The notes: generated by a model from the sequence alone, not told the origin. 64,000 nt of DNA from CAVTRI01 sp963737075 (GCA_963737075.1 CAVTRI010000002.1:2046001-2110000), one strand, 5' to 3'. Positions 28,148 through 37,741 are shown, numbered from the stretch's first letter. Numbers and translations: made by a program.

Positions 28148-29638
28148 CTAAGGTCCACCTCTTTCTTGTAGCGCGGTATACAGCCTGATGTACTCGGCGG
28201 CAACGGTGTCCATACCGCAGAACGCCTGCAGCTCGGTGAAATCCTCGTCCGTCCACCTCTTCTCAAGGTCGTGGTCCAGGAGCACTGTGATGGCCGTCTT
28301 TACAGCTTCACCGAGGACGTCATGGTCAAGTTGGTACAGCCCGCCGAACTCGTCCAGCCGTCCCAGCCGCTCCGTGTCCCCCAGCGACACGTAGTGTGGA
28401 ATGTGATCCCGGACGAATCGTTTGAACACCGGGTATTCAAGGACAGCCAAGGGCCGTTTGGCCCAGACCGCCTCGATCGCCTGGTTGCCGAATCCTTCGT
28501 GCTCAGGGGGGTAGCAGACCAGGTCGACGGCGCGATAGGAGCCATAGAAGGGATAGTGATCGAGGTCGCCATGCTGGAACCGACGGTCTGGGACGACGAT
28601 ATCGCCCCCGTAGACCAGCTTGATGTTTAGCGCTTGAGCGTACGACAGGAGCCTTTCGAAGTACCGCCGGTTGTCGTCGAGATCCTCGCCCTGCGGTAGC
28701 AAGAGGACGACGCTACTGGCCATGCTGAACCGCCGTCGATTCACCCCCAAGCCGTCAGGGGCGCACTCCAGGGTCGTGCGCTCGAGATTCAAGGCCGCCA
28801 CGAACTGGATGGCTAGTTCGATCGCCTTATTGATGGCGATTCTGGCCGGCATGGCCACCACCAGGTCGTCGGCGCCCACCGGCCTGGGATCACCGACCAG
28901 AACTTGGAGCTTGGTGCGGAAGGCGAGCTCGTCGACGACCGGTACGTCCCGATCGAAGTCGAATCCGTCGGGAACGACGGTGCCGACAATGCCCTTCCTG
29001 GCCCGCAACGCCTCAGCCGCGAGCGGGTTGATGAGCACGTGGCTCACATTGGGCAGCGACGGACACATGATCCGATCCATCAAGTCGTTGATTTGCCGGT
29101 ACGGCGTCAGGAAATTCTTGGCGTTGGGGCCTTCCCAGTAGATGTCGTGGTGCTGCATGAGAAAGCCCAGGTCGGACCGGTCACTGGCCAGGTGGTACAA
29201 AGCCAGGGTGGCCGGCAGGTTGTACGGCAGCGACATGAGGTTACGGATGTGCAGCAACGGGATCTGCCGGGCGTCGACGTAGTCCTCGACCTGCTGCCGA
29301 ATCGGCTTGGCACGCTCGATGATCTCATCGACGAGGCCGTCCCCCTCCGACACCGGCGGAGACGCCCCAGCGGTCAAGAAGATCCTCCGTCGCAGCCCCA
29401 CGGCATCAGGCGACTGGTACGACAGTTCCGGCAGCGGCAAGCCTTCGGCCTGCGACGGCACATCAGAGGCACAGGAGAAGACCCGCCAACCCCTCGCGCC
29501 AAGCGCCTTCGAAAGCTCCTGGGATTGCAGCGACACCCCATCCGTGCCGAACAACTTGAAGTGGACCTCCAGAGTCCTCCTCGAGGCCTCTCCACCGCCG
29601 TCAGCGGCCTCGGGCTCGGTCACCCCCACGACCCCCAA
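28148..29638 (-). CDS. Glycosyltransferase, GT4-like fold
   Basis: A 496-residue protein with the features of a GT-B glycosyltransferase. The N-terminal part begins VHFKLFGTDGVSLQSQELSK, the acceptor-side loop pattern of clade GT4 enzymes that handle sugar nucleotides. The C-terminal donor-binding motif is YPPEHEGFGNQAIEAVWAK near residue 390, the equivalent of the E-x7-E signature. No signal or membrane segment is visible, so it is cytoplasmic or peripheral. It stands alone: no other polysaccharide or trehalose genes flank it, so the product is unknown. The reading frame is intact over its whole length. Confidence 0.78.
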   Translation of the reverse strand: MGVVGVTEPEAADGGGEASRRTLEVHFKLFGTDGVSLQSQELSKALGARGWRVFSCASDVPSQAEGLPLPELSYQSPDAVGLRRRIFLTAGASPPVSEGDGLVDEIIERAKPIRQQVEDYVDARQIPLLHIRNLMSLPYNLPATLALYHLASDRSDLGFLMQHHDIYWEGPNAKNFLTPYRQINDLMDRIMCPSLPNVSHVLINPLAAEALRARKGIVGTVVPDGFDFDRDVPVVDELAFRTKLQVLVGDPRPVGADDLVVAMPARIAINKAIELAIQFVAALNLERTTLECAPDGLGVNRRRFSMASSVVLLLPQGEDLDDNRRYFERLLSYAQALNIKLVYGGDIVVPDRRFQHGDLDHYPFYGSYRAVDLVCYPPEHEGFGNQAIEAVWAKRPLAVLEYPVFKRFVRDHIPHYVSLGDTERLGRLDEFGGLYQLDHDVLGEAVKTAITVLLDHDLEKRWTDEDFTELQAFCGMDTVAAEYIRLYTALQERGGP

Positions 29639-30698
29639 TGTAATGCGCTCACCTTGGCATCAATGGCCGCCACCGGATCGGCCATCGTGACAGCGCGCTA
29701 GCCCATCGCCACGCCCCTGTGGGGTTCCTACAGAAGGGCGAGCAATCGTCAGGGGATCCGCCCGGTCGAGGGCGTCGGGTCCCCGCGTCCCGGTAAGGGT
29801 CGTCGTCGGTGGGCCGGTATTCGACTTGACGACTGCTGTGCGGGCCGTCGACCCCGAGAAGGCAACGACACCGGATGCCTGCTCGCCGTCGGCCACGGTC
29901 ACCGCTCACTTGCGCGCCAACCCGCTCCCCTCGGTACCCCCACCCTGGCCCGGTGACCAGTAGGCCCCGGAGTAGTACGATTCGCCGGCCGGTGGGCCTG
30001 GCAGAGGGGACCGGGTGAGAATGGTGCGATTCGCTCGGGGCAGGTGACTCGATGTCGTGGGTGGGAGGCGTCGCGGCACCGCGGCCTCCAACGCCTCTCG
30101 GCGAACCGAGCATCGGCGCGACACATGATCCCGTCTTGGGGGCTCCGGCTTCTCGGCGGGTGCGAACGGTGCTGTCGGCTGGGGCCGCGTTCGGCGTCGA
30201 CCAAGCCAGCGCCGGGCTGCGCCTCTGGTCAGATGTTCAGCGCAATCGCGTCCGCAAACGGGCCGTTGCGGAAGCCGTTGGCGCGTCCCACCGACCCGGA
30301 GATCTGGGCGACGACGTCACCAGGACCGTGTACTCGTCGCGGGATTCCTCACGGGCGATGATCCAAGCGGTCGGCCGTTGGGGGCTCAACGCCTTGGCGG
30401 CTCGCTAACAGAAGCCTTCTTCGATCGCTCGAACCTCGAGTTGACCGTGTACGACCTCGTCGTTGTCTTGCAAGAACGCTGCACCCGAGAGAGCCCTGTC
30501 CCAGTACCAACAAGGAGGGGCACTTCAGCGAGAGCGGGGTTCCTCATTTCGGTGGACACAGCTTGAATGCTTGGGCCAGGAGCGCCCACTGCCAGGATCT
30601 CGCCGCGATGCCGGCGGCCGCGTCCCTTGGAGCAATCTTGGTCCATCCGCGGCGATTGGCACTATCGTCCGCCGACACTTACTAGGGACACTGGGGCC
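29639..30698. other. About 1 kb without a recognisable gene
   Basis: Neither strand gives a frame with family-like sequence. It contains copy B of the diverged 105-bp repeat (29999-30103). The remainder appears to be eroded DNA. Confidence 0.55.
29999..30103 (+). repeat. Copy B of the diverged ~105-bp repeat
   Basis: Same orientation and ordered core blocks as 24673-24777: GAATGGTGCGATTCGCT, GACTCGATG, GTGGGAGGCGT and CGCCTCTCG. Confidence 0.6.
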
Positions 30699-31070
30699 GT
30701 GGATCAGGCAGAGGCCGAAGCGTGGGCTCGGGATTGGGTCGAGTCCTGGAACTCCCATGACCTGACCCGGCTCCTGGAGCACTTCTCCGAGGACGCGTTC
30801 TTCAGCCCGCTCGTGCCGGTGATCACCGGCAACGACAACCCTCTTCAGGGCGACGTTTACTGGACCGAGGGCCTGCGCCGCTTGCCCCAGCTCCATTTCA
30901 GCCTGCAATCGGTGTACGTCGGGGCCGGGACCATCGCCATCGCCTACGGAAACGAGCGAGACCAGGACTGCCTGGAAGTGCTCGAAGTGGGCGCTGACAG
31001 CTTGGCCCGCCGGGGGTTGGCCCTATACCACGCACCGACCAGCGCGGCTAGCCCCGAGGCGCCACGATGA
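30699..31070 (+). CDS. NTF2-like/SnoaL-type small protein
   Basis: A 123-residue protein of the NTF2-like superfamily. It opens with the helix AEAWARDWVESWNSHDLTRLLEHFSEDAFF and the cone-forming strands follow: QLHFSLQSVYVGAGTIAIAY and CLEVLEVGADSLARR. The GTG at 30699 gives the typical start; the upstream open frame is not protein-like. The stop overlaps the start of a nitronate-monooxygenase fragment (ATGA), so it was once in an operon. Function unknown; such folds serve as isomerases, hydratases or ligand carriers. Confidence 0.72.
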   Translation: MDQAEAEAWARDWVESWNSHDLTRLLEHFSEDAFFSPLVPVITGNDNPLQGDVYWTEGLRRLPQLHFSLQSVYVGAGTIAIAYGNERDQDCLEVLEVGADSLARRGLALYHAPTSAASPEAPR

Positions 31071-31270
31071 CCGCCTCCACGGAGCGGCTGGGCATCGAGT
31101 TGCCTATCGTGTTAGCCCCCATGGGGGGAGGCCCTTCGACCGTCGAACTCGCCGCCGCGGTGAGCAACGCCGGAGGACTGGGCCGCTTGGTCGGCGGTTA
31201 CCTCGACGGCGACGAGCTGCGCCGCCAGGCCCGAGCACTCCGGGCGGCCACCGGAAAGTGCTCGATCGCC
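31067..31270 (+). pseudogene. Nitronate monooxygenase-like, N-terminal fragment
   Basis: The first 65 or so residues match FMN-dependent nitronate monooxygenases: LGIELPIVLAPMGGGPSTVE, LAAAVSNAGGLGRLVGGYLD. After about 31270 the similarity stops and the frame continues through antisense acyl-CoA-ligase DNA up to 31507. The active domain is absent, so it is a truncation created by a rearrangement at about 31275. Confidence 0.7.
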
Positions 31271-31282
31271 TCCTCGGCCATG

Positions 31283-31545
31283 AGCGTCTCCGCGGGGCTT
31301 GACGACGACGCAGCCGAGCAGCCCCTTTACCCACCGCTCGCTCGAAATCCCGATCGCGGCGGCCTCAGCCACCTTGGCGCGGCCCATGATCTCAGTCTCC
31401 AGCTCCACCGAGCCGATCCACCCGCCGCCAGACTTGATGAGGTCCTTGGTGCGGTCGACCAGCTCGAGCCGGAGCCGTCGACCGAGGCGACGTCACCCGG
31501 TGCGTAGCCAGCCGTCGGCGATGACTTCCCGCCGCCGCCTTCTTG
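31283..31545 (-). pseudogene. Acyl-CoA synthetase (AMP-binding), C-terminal fragment
   Basis: On the minus strand the sequence EVIADGWLRTGDVASVD is followed, after a frame change near 31475, by LELVDRTKDLIKSGGGWIGS and VELETEIMGRAKVAEAAAIG. These are the hinge and C-terminal domain of fatty-acid-CoA ligases. The remaining 80 percent of the gene is missing. It abuts the nitronate-monooxygenase fragment in opposite orientation. Confidence 0.75.
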
Positions 31546-31620
31546 CGGTACTACTCCTTGCGGACAACCCAAGGGCCCCGCACTCGACTCTGCCGAAGCT
31601 TTGGAGCTTGAGATTAGTGG

Positions 31621-31639
31621 AGTATCTCTCTAGAGTACT
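31621..31639. promoter_or_regulatory. Possible operator before a TetR gene
   Basis: AGTATCTCTCTAGAGTACT, six bases before the regulator start, contains the palindromic core CTCTAGAG and AGTA/TACT ends. Autoregulation by the TetR protein is plausible but inferred. Confidence 0.35.
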
Positions 31640-31644
31640 TCTCT

Positions 31645-32226
31645 ATGGTGCAGAGTTCGACAGTCGATCGGATCCTCGAAGTGGCGCTGGAAGCTTTCCG
31701 GGCGCACGGCTACGCCGGCGCGTCGATGAACGCCTTGCGTCGGGAGGCCGGCGTTTCCAACGGCAGCCTGTATCACCACTTCCCATCGCGTGCAGACCTC
31801 GCCGCGCGGCTCCTTCTTGACGGGATGACGGATTGCCAGCATCAGGTGCTCGACGTGCTCGCCGCGGCTTCTGAAGCGCAGGACGGGTTGAGGGGGGTCG
31901 TTGAGCGTCAGCTCGCATGGGTAGAGGACCATGTTGACCTGGCGCGGTTGCTATACGGAGACTTGCCAGACGACGTCTTCATTGCCGCTGAACCGACCTT
32001 CAGCATCGGCAACCGCGCCTATGTCAAGGTCGTGAGCGCTTGGCTACACAACCAGGCCGAGCGTGGCACCCTGAGAGAGCTGCCATTCGGGGTCGCGCAT
32101 GCGCTGTGGCTCGGACCGACGCAAGAATTTTCCAGGCACTGGTTGCGTGGGCGCTCGCGCGTGACTCCAAGGCAGGTAGCAAGCGAACTGGCTAACGGCG
32201 CGTGGAGGGCGCTCGCGGCCTCATGA
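31645..32226 (+). CDS. TetR-family transcriptional regulator
   Basis: A 193-residue regulator. The helix-turn-helix is at residues 8-55: RILEVALEAFRAHGYAGASM, ALRREAGVSNGSLYHHFPSR. An all-helical ligand-binding domain follows. The ATG at 31645 follows a palindromic site. Its stop overlaps the ATG of the first thioesterase (ATGA), so regulator and enzymes are one operon and the protein probably represses its own operon, responding to an acyl-CoA or aromatic ligand. Confidence 0.86.
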   Translation: MVQSSTVDRILEVALEAFRAHGYAGASMNALRREAGVSNGSLYHHFPSRADLAARLLLDGMTDCQHQVLDVLAAASEAQDGLRGVVERQLAWVEDHVDLARLLYGDLPDDVFIAAEPTFSIGNRAYVKVVSAWLHNQAERGTLRELPFGVAHALWLGPTQEFSRHWLRGRSRVTPRQVASELANGAWRALAAS

Positions 32227-32660
32227 CGAGCACCGGCTCTGCCGACGCCGCCGCTACTCCGGAGGGATGGGTGCCATACCACCGCTCCAGCCGTTACCTC
32301 GAACTGATCGGCCCGGTCTATGAGGCAGCCAGAAACCAGGCGATGGTCGGGTGGCGCGTTGACGACCGACACACAAACGCTCGAGGGTTCCTACACGCCG
32401 GCGTGCTGGTGGCCATCGCGGATACCGTCATGGGTCATACCGCGCAGCGAGCCGGACCTTCAGGCACCAGCTTGGTCACCGTCTCGCTCACCACTGATTT
32501 TCCGGGCTCGGCTCAGCACGGCGATTGGGTCAGCGGCGTCGCCACCGTCCGGAGATTCGGCCGCCAGCTAGCGTTCGCCAGCTGCGAATTCACCGCGAAC
32601 GACCGGCTCGTGCTTGCTGCCAGCGGCGTCTTCGCCATCCCAAGGCAGCGAGCGCCATGA
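32223..32660 (+). CDS. PaaI-type hot-dog thioesterase
   Basis: A 145-residue PaaI/4HBT-type protein. The motif TNARGFLHAGVLVAIADTVMG near residue 53 is the hot-dog helix; Asp in IADTVMG is the usual catalytic acid. SLVTVSLTTDFPGSA is the central strand. Members cleave acyl- or phenylacetyl-CoA esters. It overlaps both the upstream tetR and the downstream thioesterase by four bases (ATGA twice), so the three form a tight operon. Confidence 0.85.
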   Translation: MTSTGSADAAATPEGWVPYHRSSRYLELIGPVYEAARNQAMVGWRVDDRHTNARGFLHAGVLVAIADTVMGHTAQRAGPSGTSLVTVSLTTDFPGSAQHGDWVSGVATVRRFGRQLAFASCEFTANDRLVLAASGVFAIPRQRAP

Positions 32661-33151
32661 CTCAGGCCGACGAGAACTTCCGCCAAGACGTAGCCGACTG
32701 GCTACTCCGATTGCCAGTCGTGGCTGCCTTTGGGCTGACAATCACTGAGCTGGCTGCTGGGCGAGCCGTGACGCACCTACCGTGGCGACCGCAGCACTCT
32801 CACACGCCGGGCGCGTTCCAAGCCAGCCCGATCGCTGCGTTAGCTGACTTCACCGGCGCTGCCGCCGGCGTCACACTGCTTCCTCCTGGCAGTGCGGCGG
32901 CCACTGTCGACTACACCGCCAAATTCCTGACCGAAGCACACGGTGAGGAGCTCATCGCCCGCGCTCACGTCCTACGGGCTGGTTCCACCTTGACGGTCGC
33001 GGCGATCGACGTCTACGCGAGGGCGGCCGGTGCCGAGACCCTCTCCTGCGCAGCGCTCCTAACCATGCGCAATCTTTCGAAACCAGGCGCCGCCGCTACC
33101 GTTCGGCCAGGAGTGCCGGGGTCGACAGGGACGGGTGAAGCGCCCGCGTGA
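32657..33151 (+). CDS. PaaI-like thioesterase, second copy
   Basis: A 164-residue hot-dog protein distinct from its neighbour. It shows FQASPIAALADFTGAAAGVT near residue 55 and ATVDYTAKFLTEAHGEELIA near residue 82, the pattern of the YiiD/PaaI-related PF09500 or 4HBT group. The start at ATG 32657 overlaps the stop of the previous gene. The two hot-dog genes may form a hetero-oligomer or act on different chain lengths. The Ala/Pro/Gly-rich C-terminal tail has no clear role. Confidence 0.8.
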   Translation: MTQADENFRQDVADWLLRLPVVAAFGLTITELAAGRAVTHLPWRPQHSHTPGAFQASPIAALADFTGAAAGVTLLPPGSAAATVDYTAKFLTEAHGEELIARAHVLRAGSTLTVAAIDVYARAAGAETLSCAALLTMRNLSKPGAAATVRPGVPGSTGTGEAPA

Positions 33152-33297
33152 ATGATGACCCGGTGACCAAAACGGCAGCTGGTGTCGTCAGGGGCCGCAT
33201 GCGCACCCGTAGTCGGCTATTCCCGGGCGGTGCGGGTGGGTCCGTGGGCGTCGGTCCCTGGCACCACCGCAGCGATGGGCGGAGGCAGGGTTGGCGG

Positions 33298-33534
33298 CCG
33301 GGACGACACTGGGAAAAGGCCCGGGAGGCGCTGAGACGGATCGCCTTGGGCTCGGCCAGTGCGGCGCGGAGCTGGAGCACGTAATGAGGACTCGCACGTT
33401 CGTCACCCACATCACCCGGTGGAGGAGGTCGGCCGTGCCGACGATGAGGTCTCGGGCTCAATACGACCGCCACGATGGTCGAGGTCAGCAGCTTGATCAA
33501 ACGGGGCTGCTGGTTGAGATAGAGGCAGACGCGT
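33298..33534 (+). pseudogene. RidA/YjgF-family fragment
   Basis: Short blocks in shifting frames match RidA-like deaminases: CGAELEHVMRTRTFVTHITRW, then MVEVSSLI, then LLVEIEADA in the right order. At least two frame changes separate them. Just upstream, TAAGVVRGR (about 33172) resembles the start of a carboxylesterase. The rest of 33152-34158 apart from 33895-34128 shows nothing assignable. Confidence 0.6.
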
Positions 33535-33894
33535 CATCCCCTAGCCGCAACCCCCTCGGGACCAGCCCAGGCTCAGTCACCAGCTGCCGCAGAGGGTGCC
33601 GCCTGAGACCCACCCCATGAATTCCTGGACAGGCACCCGAAACGGGACACTTCGAGCGAGCCCGGTGTCGCGGCGCGGGCATCGGTGAGGCTCGGGGCTG
33701 CCAACGATCCGGTCGTCGAAGCGCTGGAAACCTCACGCAGTTGGGATCGCAGGTGCTTGCTATCGCGAGCATCCCAGCTCGTGGGTTGCGCCCGAGGCGC
33801 ACAGAACGACGCCTGAGCGCAAAGGAGCGCCCGGCCGTGACCGATCCGCAGGCGCAAGTATTCGGCGCTCGGTAGCAGCTCTCGGGCAAGACGG

Positions 33895-34128
33895 ATGGCT
33901 CAGCACGTGTTGTGGTCCGGCGGCGACGGTTATCTCAACGGCAACGACTTGCTCATCGCCCTCCACGGGCCATCACGTGCACGCCACCATCGCCCTCGGC
34001 CGCGACTCCACCACCGCGGAAGCCATCATCAGGTCACTCGGCGTCACCGGCCGGCTCCCCACCACACCCCGGTCACCGCACACAGCGGATCGGCAACGCC
34101 TCGTACTCTGCCTATCATCGAGAACTTA
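33895..34128 (+). pseudogene. Small conserved-looking protein with a frameshift, family unknown
   Basis: The frame starting ATG 33895 reads MAQHVLWSGGDGYLNGNDLL. A one-base shift near 33965 gives GHHVHATIALGRDSTTAEAI followed by IRSLGVTGRLP. Codon use in both halves looks coding. I do not recognise it. It ends shortly before the IS256-type element. Confidence 0.3.
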
Positions 34129-34158
34129 ACGGCTCTTAGGACTTTCGTTTAGTCCGCA

Positions 34159-35679
34159 GAGGTTGTCTTAACGGGCGTGGAATTTGAAGGTGGTCCTCCG
34201 CTCCGGGTCCTGCTGTGAGGCAGGCTCGGGGTGCTCAAACCAGACCGAGCCGAAACGGAGGAACCACCAACCATGTCAGCTTCACACACCACGACCGCTG
34301 CTGCTCGTGATCTGCGACTGGTGCCCGGACTGGGGCTGGTCGACTGGGACGGGGCCGCGCTGCCCGCAGCGTTGGCCGAGAAGGTCGAAGGCGAGCTCGA
34401 GGTCTTCGCGTCTCACATGCGTCACGGCCTGCTGTCGGCGGCCGTCAACGTCGGCCTGGACGTCTTCGGCCAACTTCTTCACACCGGAGGTCACCGACGT
34501 TGCCGGCCCGAAGGGCAAGCACGACCCTAACCGTCGAGCCGTCCGCCACGGCGCCGAGCCCTCCAAGGTGCCCCTTGGCGGTCGCATGATCACCGTCGAC
34601 AAGCCTCGGGTACGGGCCAGCGACGGCAGCGGCGATACCACTGGAGACCTGGGCCGCCGTTGCCTCGCGCGACCTGCTCGACCGCCACACCCTGCTCTCC
34701 ATGCTCACCGGCGTGTCCACCCGGGCGTATGGCTCGGTGCTGGAGCCGGCCGGCCCCGAGGTCGACCAGGCGTCGTCGGCGACCTCCAAGTCGGCCGTCT
34801 CCTGCCGCTTCGTGGAGACCACGAAGGCCCGACTGGAGGAGTTCCGATCCTGGCCGTTGGGTGACCGGCGCTGGCTGGTCGTCTACATCGACGGCTTCCA
34901 CCTGGCCGACGAAGCGATGATCGGCGCGTTAGGCATCGACGAAGACGGCAACTAGATGCCGTTGTCGGAGGTCCACGGCACAACCGAGAACAAGGCCGTC
35001 TGCGGGCGGCTGCTCGCCAACCTCGAAGACCGTGGCTTCGATCCCTCCCACGGCGTCCTGTTCGTCATCGACGGCGGCAAGGCCATCTACCACGCCCTCA
35101 ACGACAAGTGGGGGCGACGTCGCGCTCATCCAAAGGTGCCGCAAGCACAAAGCACAAAACGTTCTCGACCTGCTGCCCGCCGCCCACCACTCCTGGGTGC
35201 GGGCCGAGCTCAACCGGGCTTGGAGCATGGCCGACACCGGGGAGGCCGAGCGGGCGTTGCGCAACTTGGCCGCCAAGATCGAGCGAACTCATCCCGACAC
35301 GGCCGCGTCACTTCGCGAAGGACTGGGCGAGACGATCACCATCAACCGTCTCCGCGTGACCAGTCTCCTCGCCCGCACACTGTCCACGACGAACCCCATG
35401 GAGTCCACCATCGACATCGTCAAAGTCCACGCCCGCAACGTGAAACGCTGGCGTCCCGGCGACATGCGACTGCGCTAGGCAGCAGCAGGCATGCTCGCCG
35501 CCCAAGCCCAATACCGGCGGGTTCAGGGCTACCGCCAGCTCGGCCGTGTCGCCCAAGCCATCACCGCAGAAATCCAACGTCGCGGCCGGAACCAACTTGC
35601 CACAGCGAGCTGATCGCACCCCTCCCATATGATCACCATCGAGGATCACCCGAGATTCCACAGCAGGCGTGACAACCTC
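34159..35679 (+). mobile_element. IS256-type (mutator) insertion sequence, degenerate
   Basis: About 1.52 kb with imperfect terminal inverted repeats: GAGGTTGTC at 34159-34167 and GACAACCTC at 35671-35679. Further inside are matching blocks TGGAAT and GGTGATCC/GGTGGTCC. The transposase inside has several frameshifts and two TAG codons, so the copy is dead. No target duplication was established. Confidence 0.7.
34273..35613 (+). pseudogene. IS256/mutator-family transposase, multiply broken
   Basis: About 447 codons in several frames. MRHGLLSAAVNVGLDVF is at the N-terminal side; EVTDVAGPKGKHDPNRRAVR and VASRDLLDRHTLLSMLTGVS follow. The DDE core is WLVVYIDGFHLADEAMIGAL, then GVLFVIDGGKAIYHALNDKW and CRKHKAQNVLDLLP. 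The C-terminus is TTNPMESTIDIVKVHARNVK and AAGMLAAQAQYRRVQGYRQL. TAG codons at 34953-34955 and 35476-35478 are in frame with flanking homology; the second replaces a normally conserved Trp. Frame changes occur near 34480, 34640 and 35110. Confidence 0.85.
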
Positions 35680-35780
35680 AGTCCCCAGTCGCACGGCCGC
35701 CGTGCGGGTAGGGGCGCAATAGCCTGAGTGGGCCTTCAAGGGCACGTCAGTTGGCAATCGTCCTTCAGGGAGAAGCAAGT

Positions 35781-36343
35781 ATGTCGGATGGTGGGTCTGA
35801 ATCTCCGGAGTTTCGTCAAGACGAGTATGTCAGCCGCGTCAGACCCGACCCCTCATCTCCTCCAACGCCGACGCTTAGCTTCGCTGGTTTTGTTGGGATG
35901 ACCGAGAGGGACGTCGGCGCCTCTATCTAATCCGTCGGCTCGACTATTACGTCGAGTTCGATCCAGAGGACGTGTTGAGCGTCGACGCTATTCCGGCGGA
36001 TGCTCGCCCTTTCATCGGCCCGGAAGCCACACGCATTACCGTTCAGCGCTCGGCGCAATTGGAGTTCACTCGTATCCGATCCGCTCGACCGCTGGACGAG
36101 TATGACCTGGATATCGCGGTTCGAAGAGCCGTCGTTCTGCCCGGACTTACTCGTACGCTTCGCTGCCCCTCCGTCGAGTTCTGTCCTACCGATCGCGGCG
36201 CGACCTGCGAAGGATGCCCGGTCTCCGACGACTGCTTTACTCAGAACATAGAGTGCCAAGCCACCGACAACAACTGCTTCAGCAACCTTTGTAATCCCGA
36301 TACCTTCGGGGCGTGTGTCTCGTCACTATGCCAGCCAGACTAA
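35781..36343 (+). CDS. Protein with a ten-cysteine C-terminal tail, frameshifted; unknown
   Basis: ATG 35781 is preceded by GGGAGAAG and encodes 49 residues ending FAGFVGMTERDVGASI-stop. A shift near 35921 joins LYLIRRLDYYVEFDPEDVLS, then AIPADARPFIGPEATRITVQ. The last 60 residues hold ten cysteines, starting CPSVEFCPTDRGATCEGCP and ending GACVSSLCQPD, with many Asp, Asn and Pro. Without the shift the product would run from GTG 35972 (123 residues). DEYDLDIAVRRA just before the Cys region resembles the F/Y-x-L-D leader motif of some lanthipeptide precursors. No modification enzyme lies nearby. It could instead be a metal-binding or disulfide-rich protein. Confidence 0.45.
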
Positions 36344-36593
36344 GTTGTGGCACACACACGGTGAACGAGCAACCTGCATCGCAGCATGCAACTTCGCAGA
36401 TCGCCACGGCGGCCAGGATCGCTCTGGTCGTAAGCGAGCGCCTGCTCATCACGGAGGACCTGTCCGCCCATATGACCGCTGCGGCGTCCAACTGCCGGAG
36501 ACAGGCCCTTTGGAACGCAGGGGGTGTGGCAGCTGGCGAAGCCGGCTTGGCTGTGCTCGCCGGCTGCCTCGATACCTGTTACGTCGATGATGG

Positions 36594-37130
36594 TTGGGAC
36601 GAGGCCGGCGAGCAGTGTTTGAGCAGAGCGTTCACGAACGTCTCCGCGGGAGATGTGAGCCTGTTCTCGGGACTGAGCGGGCGCTCAAACGGGCCCGCGC
36701 CAGCCTGGAGCGTCAACGCACGCCTGGCACCGATCTCAAACCCCACCCCATCGACTCCGGCTCGGAAGATGCCGTTGTGGCCAAGTTCGTCCGCGCCTGG
36801 GAGTCCGCCGATCTGGACGCATTGGTGGCCTTGTTGACCGAGGACGTCTTCGCCTCCATGCCACCGATGCCATTCGAATACCAGGGCCGAGACCTCGTCG
36901 CCCGCTTCTGCGCCAGCATCTTCAGCGCCGCTCGCAGATTCGACCTGGTGCCCACCCGAGCCAACGGTCAACCAGCATTCGGCGCCGACCTGCGCAGCCC
37001 CGACGGCATCAGCCACGGGATAGGCTTCTACGTTGTCACCCTCCAAGGCGATCGCATCAGTGGCATGACCCGCTTCGAGAACAGCGTCCTCCCCTCCTTC
37101 GGGCTACCGCGATCGCTGCCGAGCCGATAA
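36594..37130 (+). pseudogene. ECF sigma factor C-terminal fragment with NTF2-like tail
   Basis: The segment ALKRARASLERQ near 36690 matches the end of sigma region 4 in SigJ/SigG-type ECF factors. VVAKFVRAWESADLDALVAL, TEDVFASMPPMPFEYQGRD and GIGFYVVTLQGDRISGMTRF then match their SnoaL-like C-terminal domain. Region 2 and most of region 4 are absent, and the upstream frame is unrelated, so this is a truncated gene. The 250 bases before it (36344-36593) show no family-like sequence. Confidence 0.6.
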
Positions 37131-37380
37131 CCGGCGTTTCCGGGCACCTCGCCGGTGATCTGCGTGGGCGCCGCCTGCGAACATAAGGGGCGGAGGCTGC
37201 CCGGACCGCTTTGCAGTCGTAGGGCCGGTCAACCCTCCGTGGCGTTTTCGGAGCCGGGCAGGAAGACGGTTGTCGAGATTCGCCGCTTGCGACCGCGCTT
37301 CGGGTCGTTCGCCAGTCGAGGTTGGAGCACAGCGAAGAGCTCGCGGGTGAGTTGGGTGAACTCGTTCAAGGAGTTCGATA

Positions 37381-37596
37381 GCGGCGCCTACTTCGACGCC
37401 GAGAACCCGGCCGCGTTACACTCGCTGCTGACGATCAGGGCTGCTGGGAATCCACACCGCAAAGCCGATTGGGATGACCACCTGCGCTCCCACGACTTCT
37501 CAGATATGGAGACCTACGCCGAGATCACCTTCAGTTCCACCCACGGTCGAGCAGACGCACGACGACACCTACCGCCTCACCGGCGACCAGGCCTGA
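37381..37596 (+). pseudogene. YceI-like fragment
   Basis: GNPHRKADWDDHLRSHDFSD followed by METYAEITFSST matches the core of YceI-family lipid-binding proteins. A shift near 37545 gives VEQTHDDTYRLTGD, their next strand. The beginning and the last third are missing. Confidence 0.6.
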
Positions 37597-37741
37597 CCCT
37601 CACCCCCTTCCGTCCGGGCCAGCGCCAAACCCGACCAAATCAGAAGGACACTCACGGCGGGGCAGGACAAGCCGTCAATGATCGTCTACCGTTAGCTTCG
37701 GTGAGGACGACGTCTGAATCGAAGGGGGACGACGACCAGAT

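Noticed and set aside
28026..28256. Small minus-strand frame with a hydrophobic stretch (VALMLAYIVITALTPIGAP)
   Set aside because: It could be a tiny membrane protein from TTG/ATG near 28120, but there is no conservation evidence, and it overlaps the end of the glycosyltransferase region in frames with poor codon use.
36313..36837. A 174-codon frame before the sigma fragment
   Set aside because: It reads in another frame through the sigma-factor homology that starts near 36690, and its first half has no recognisable features.
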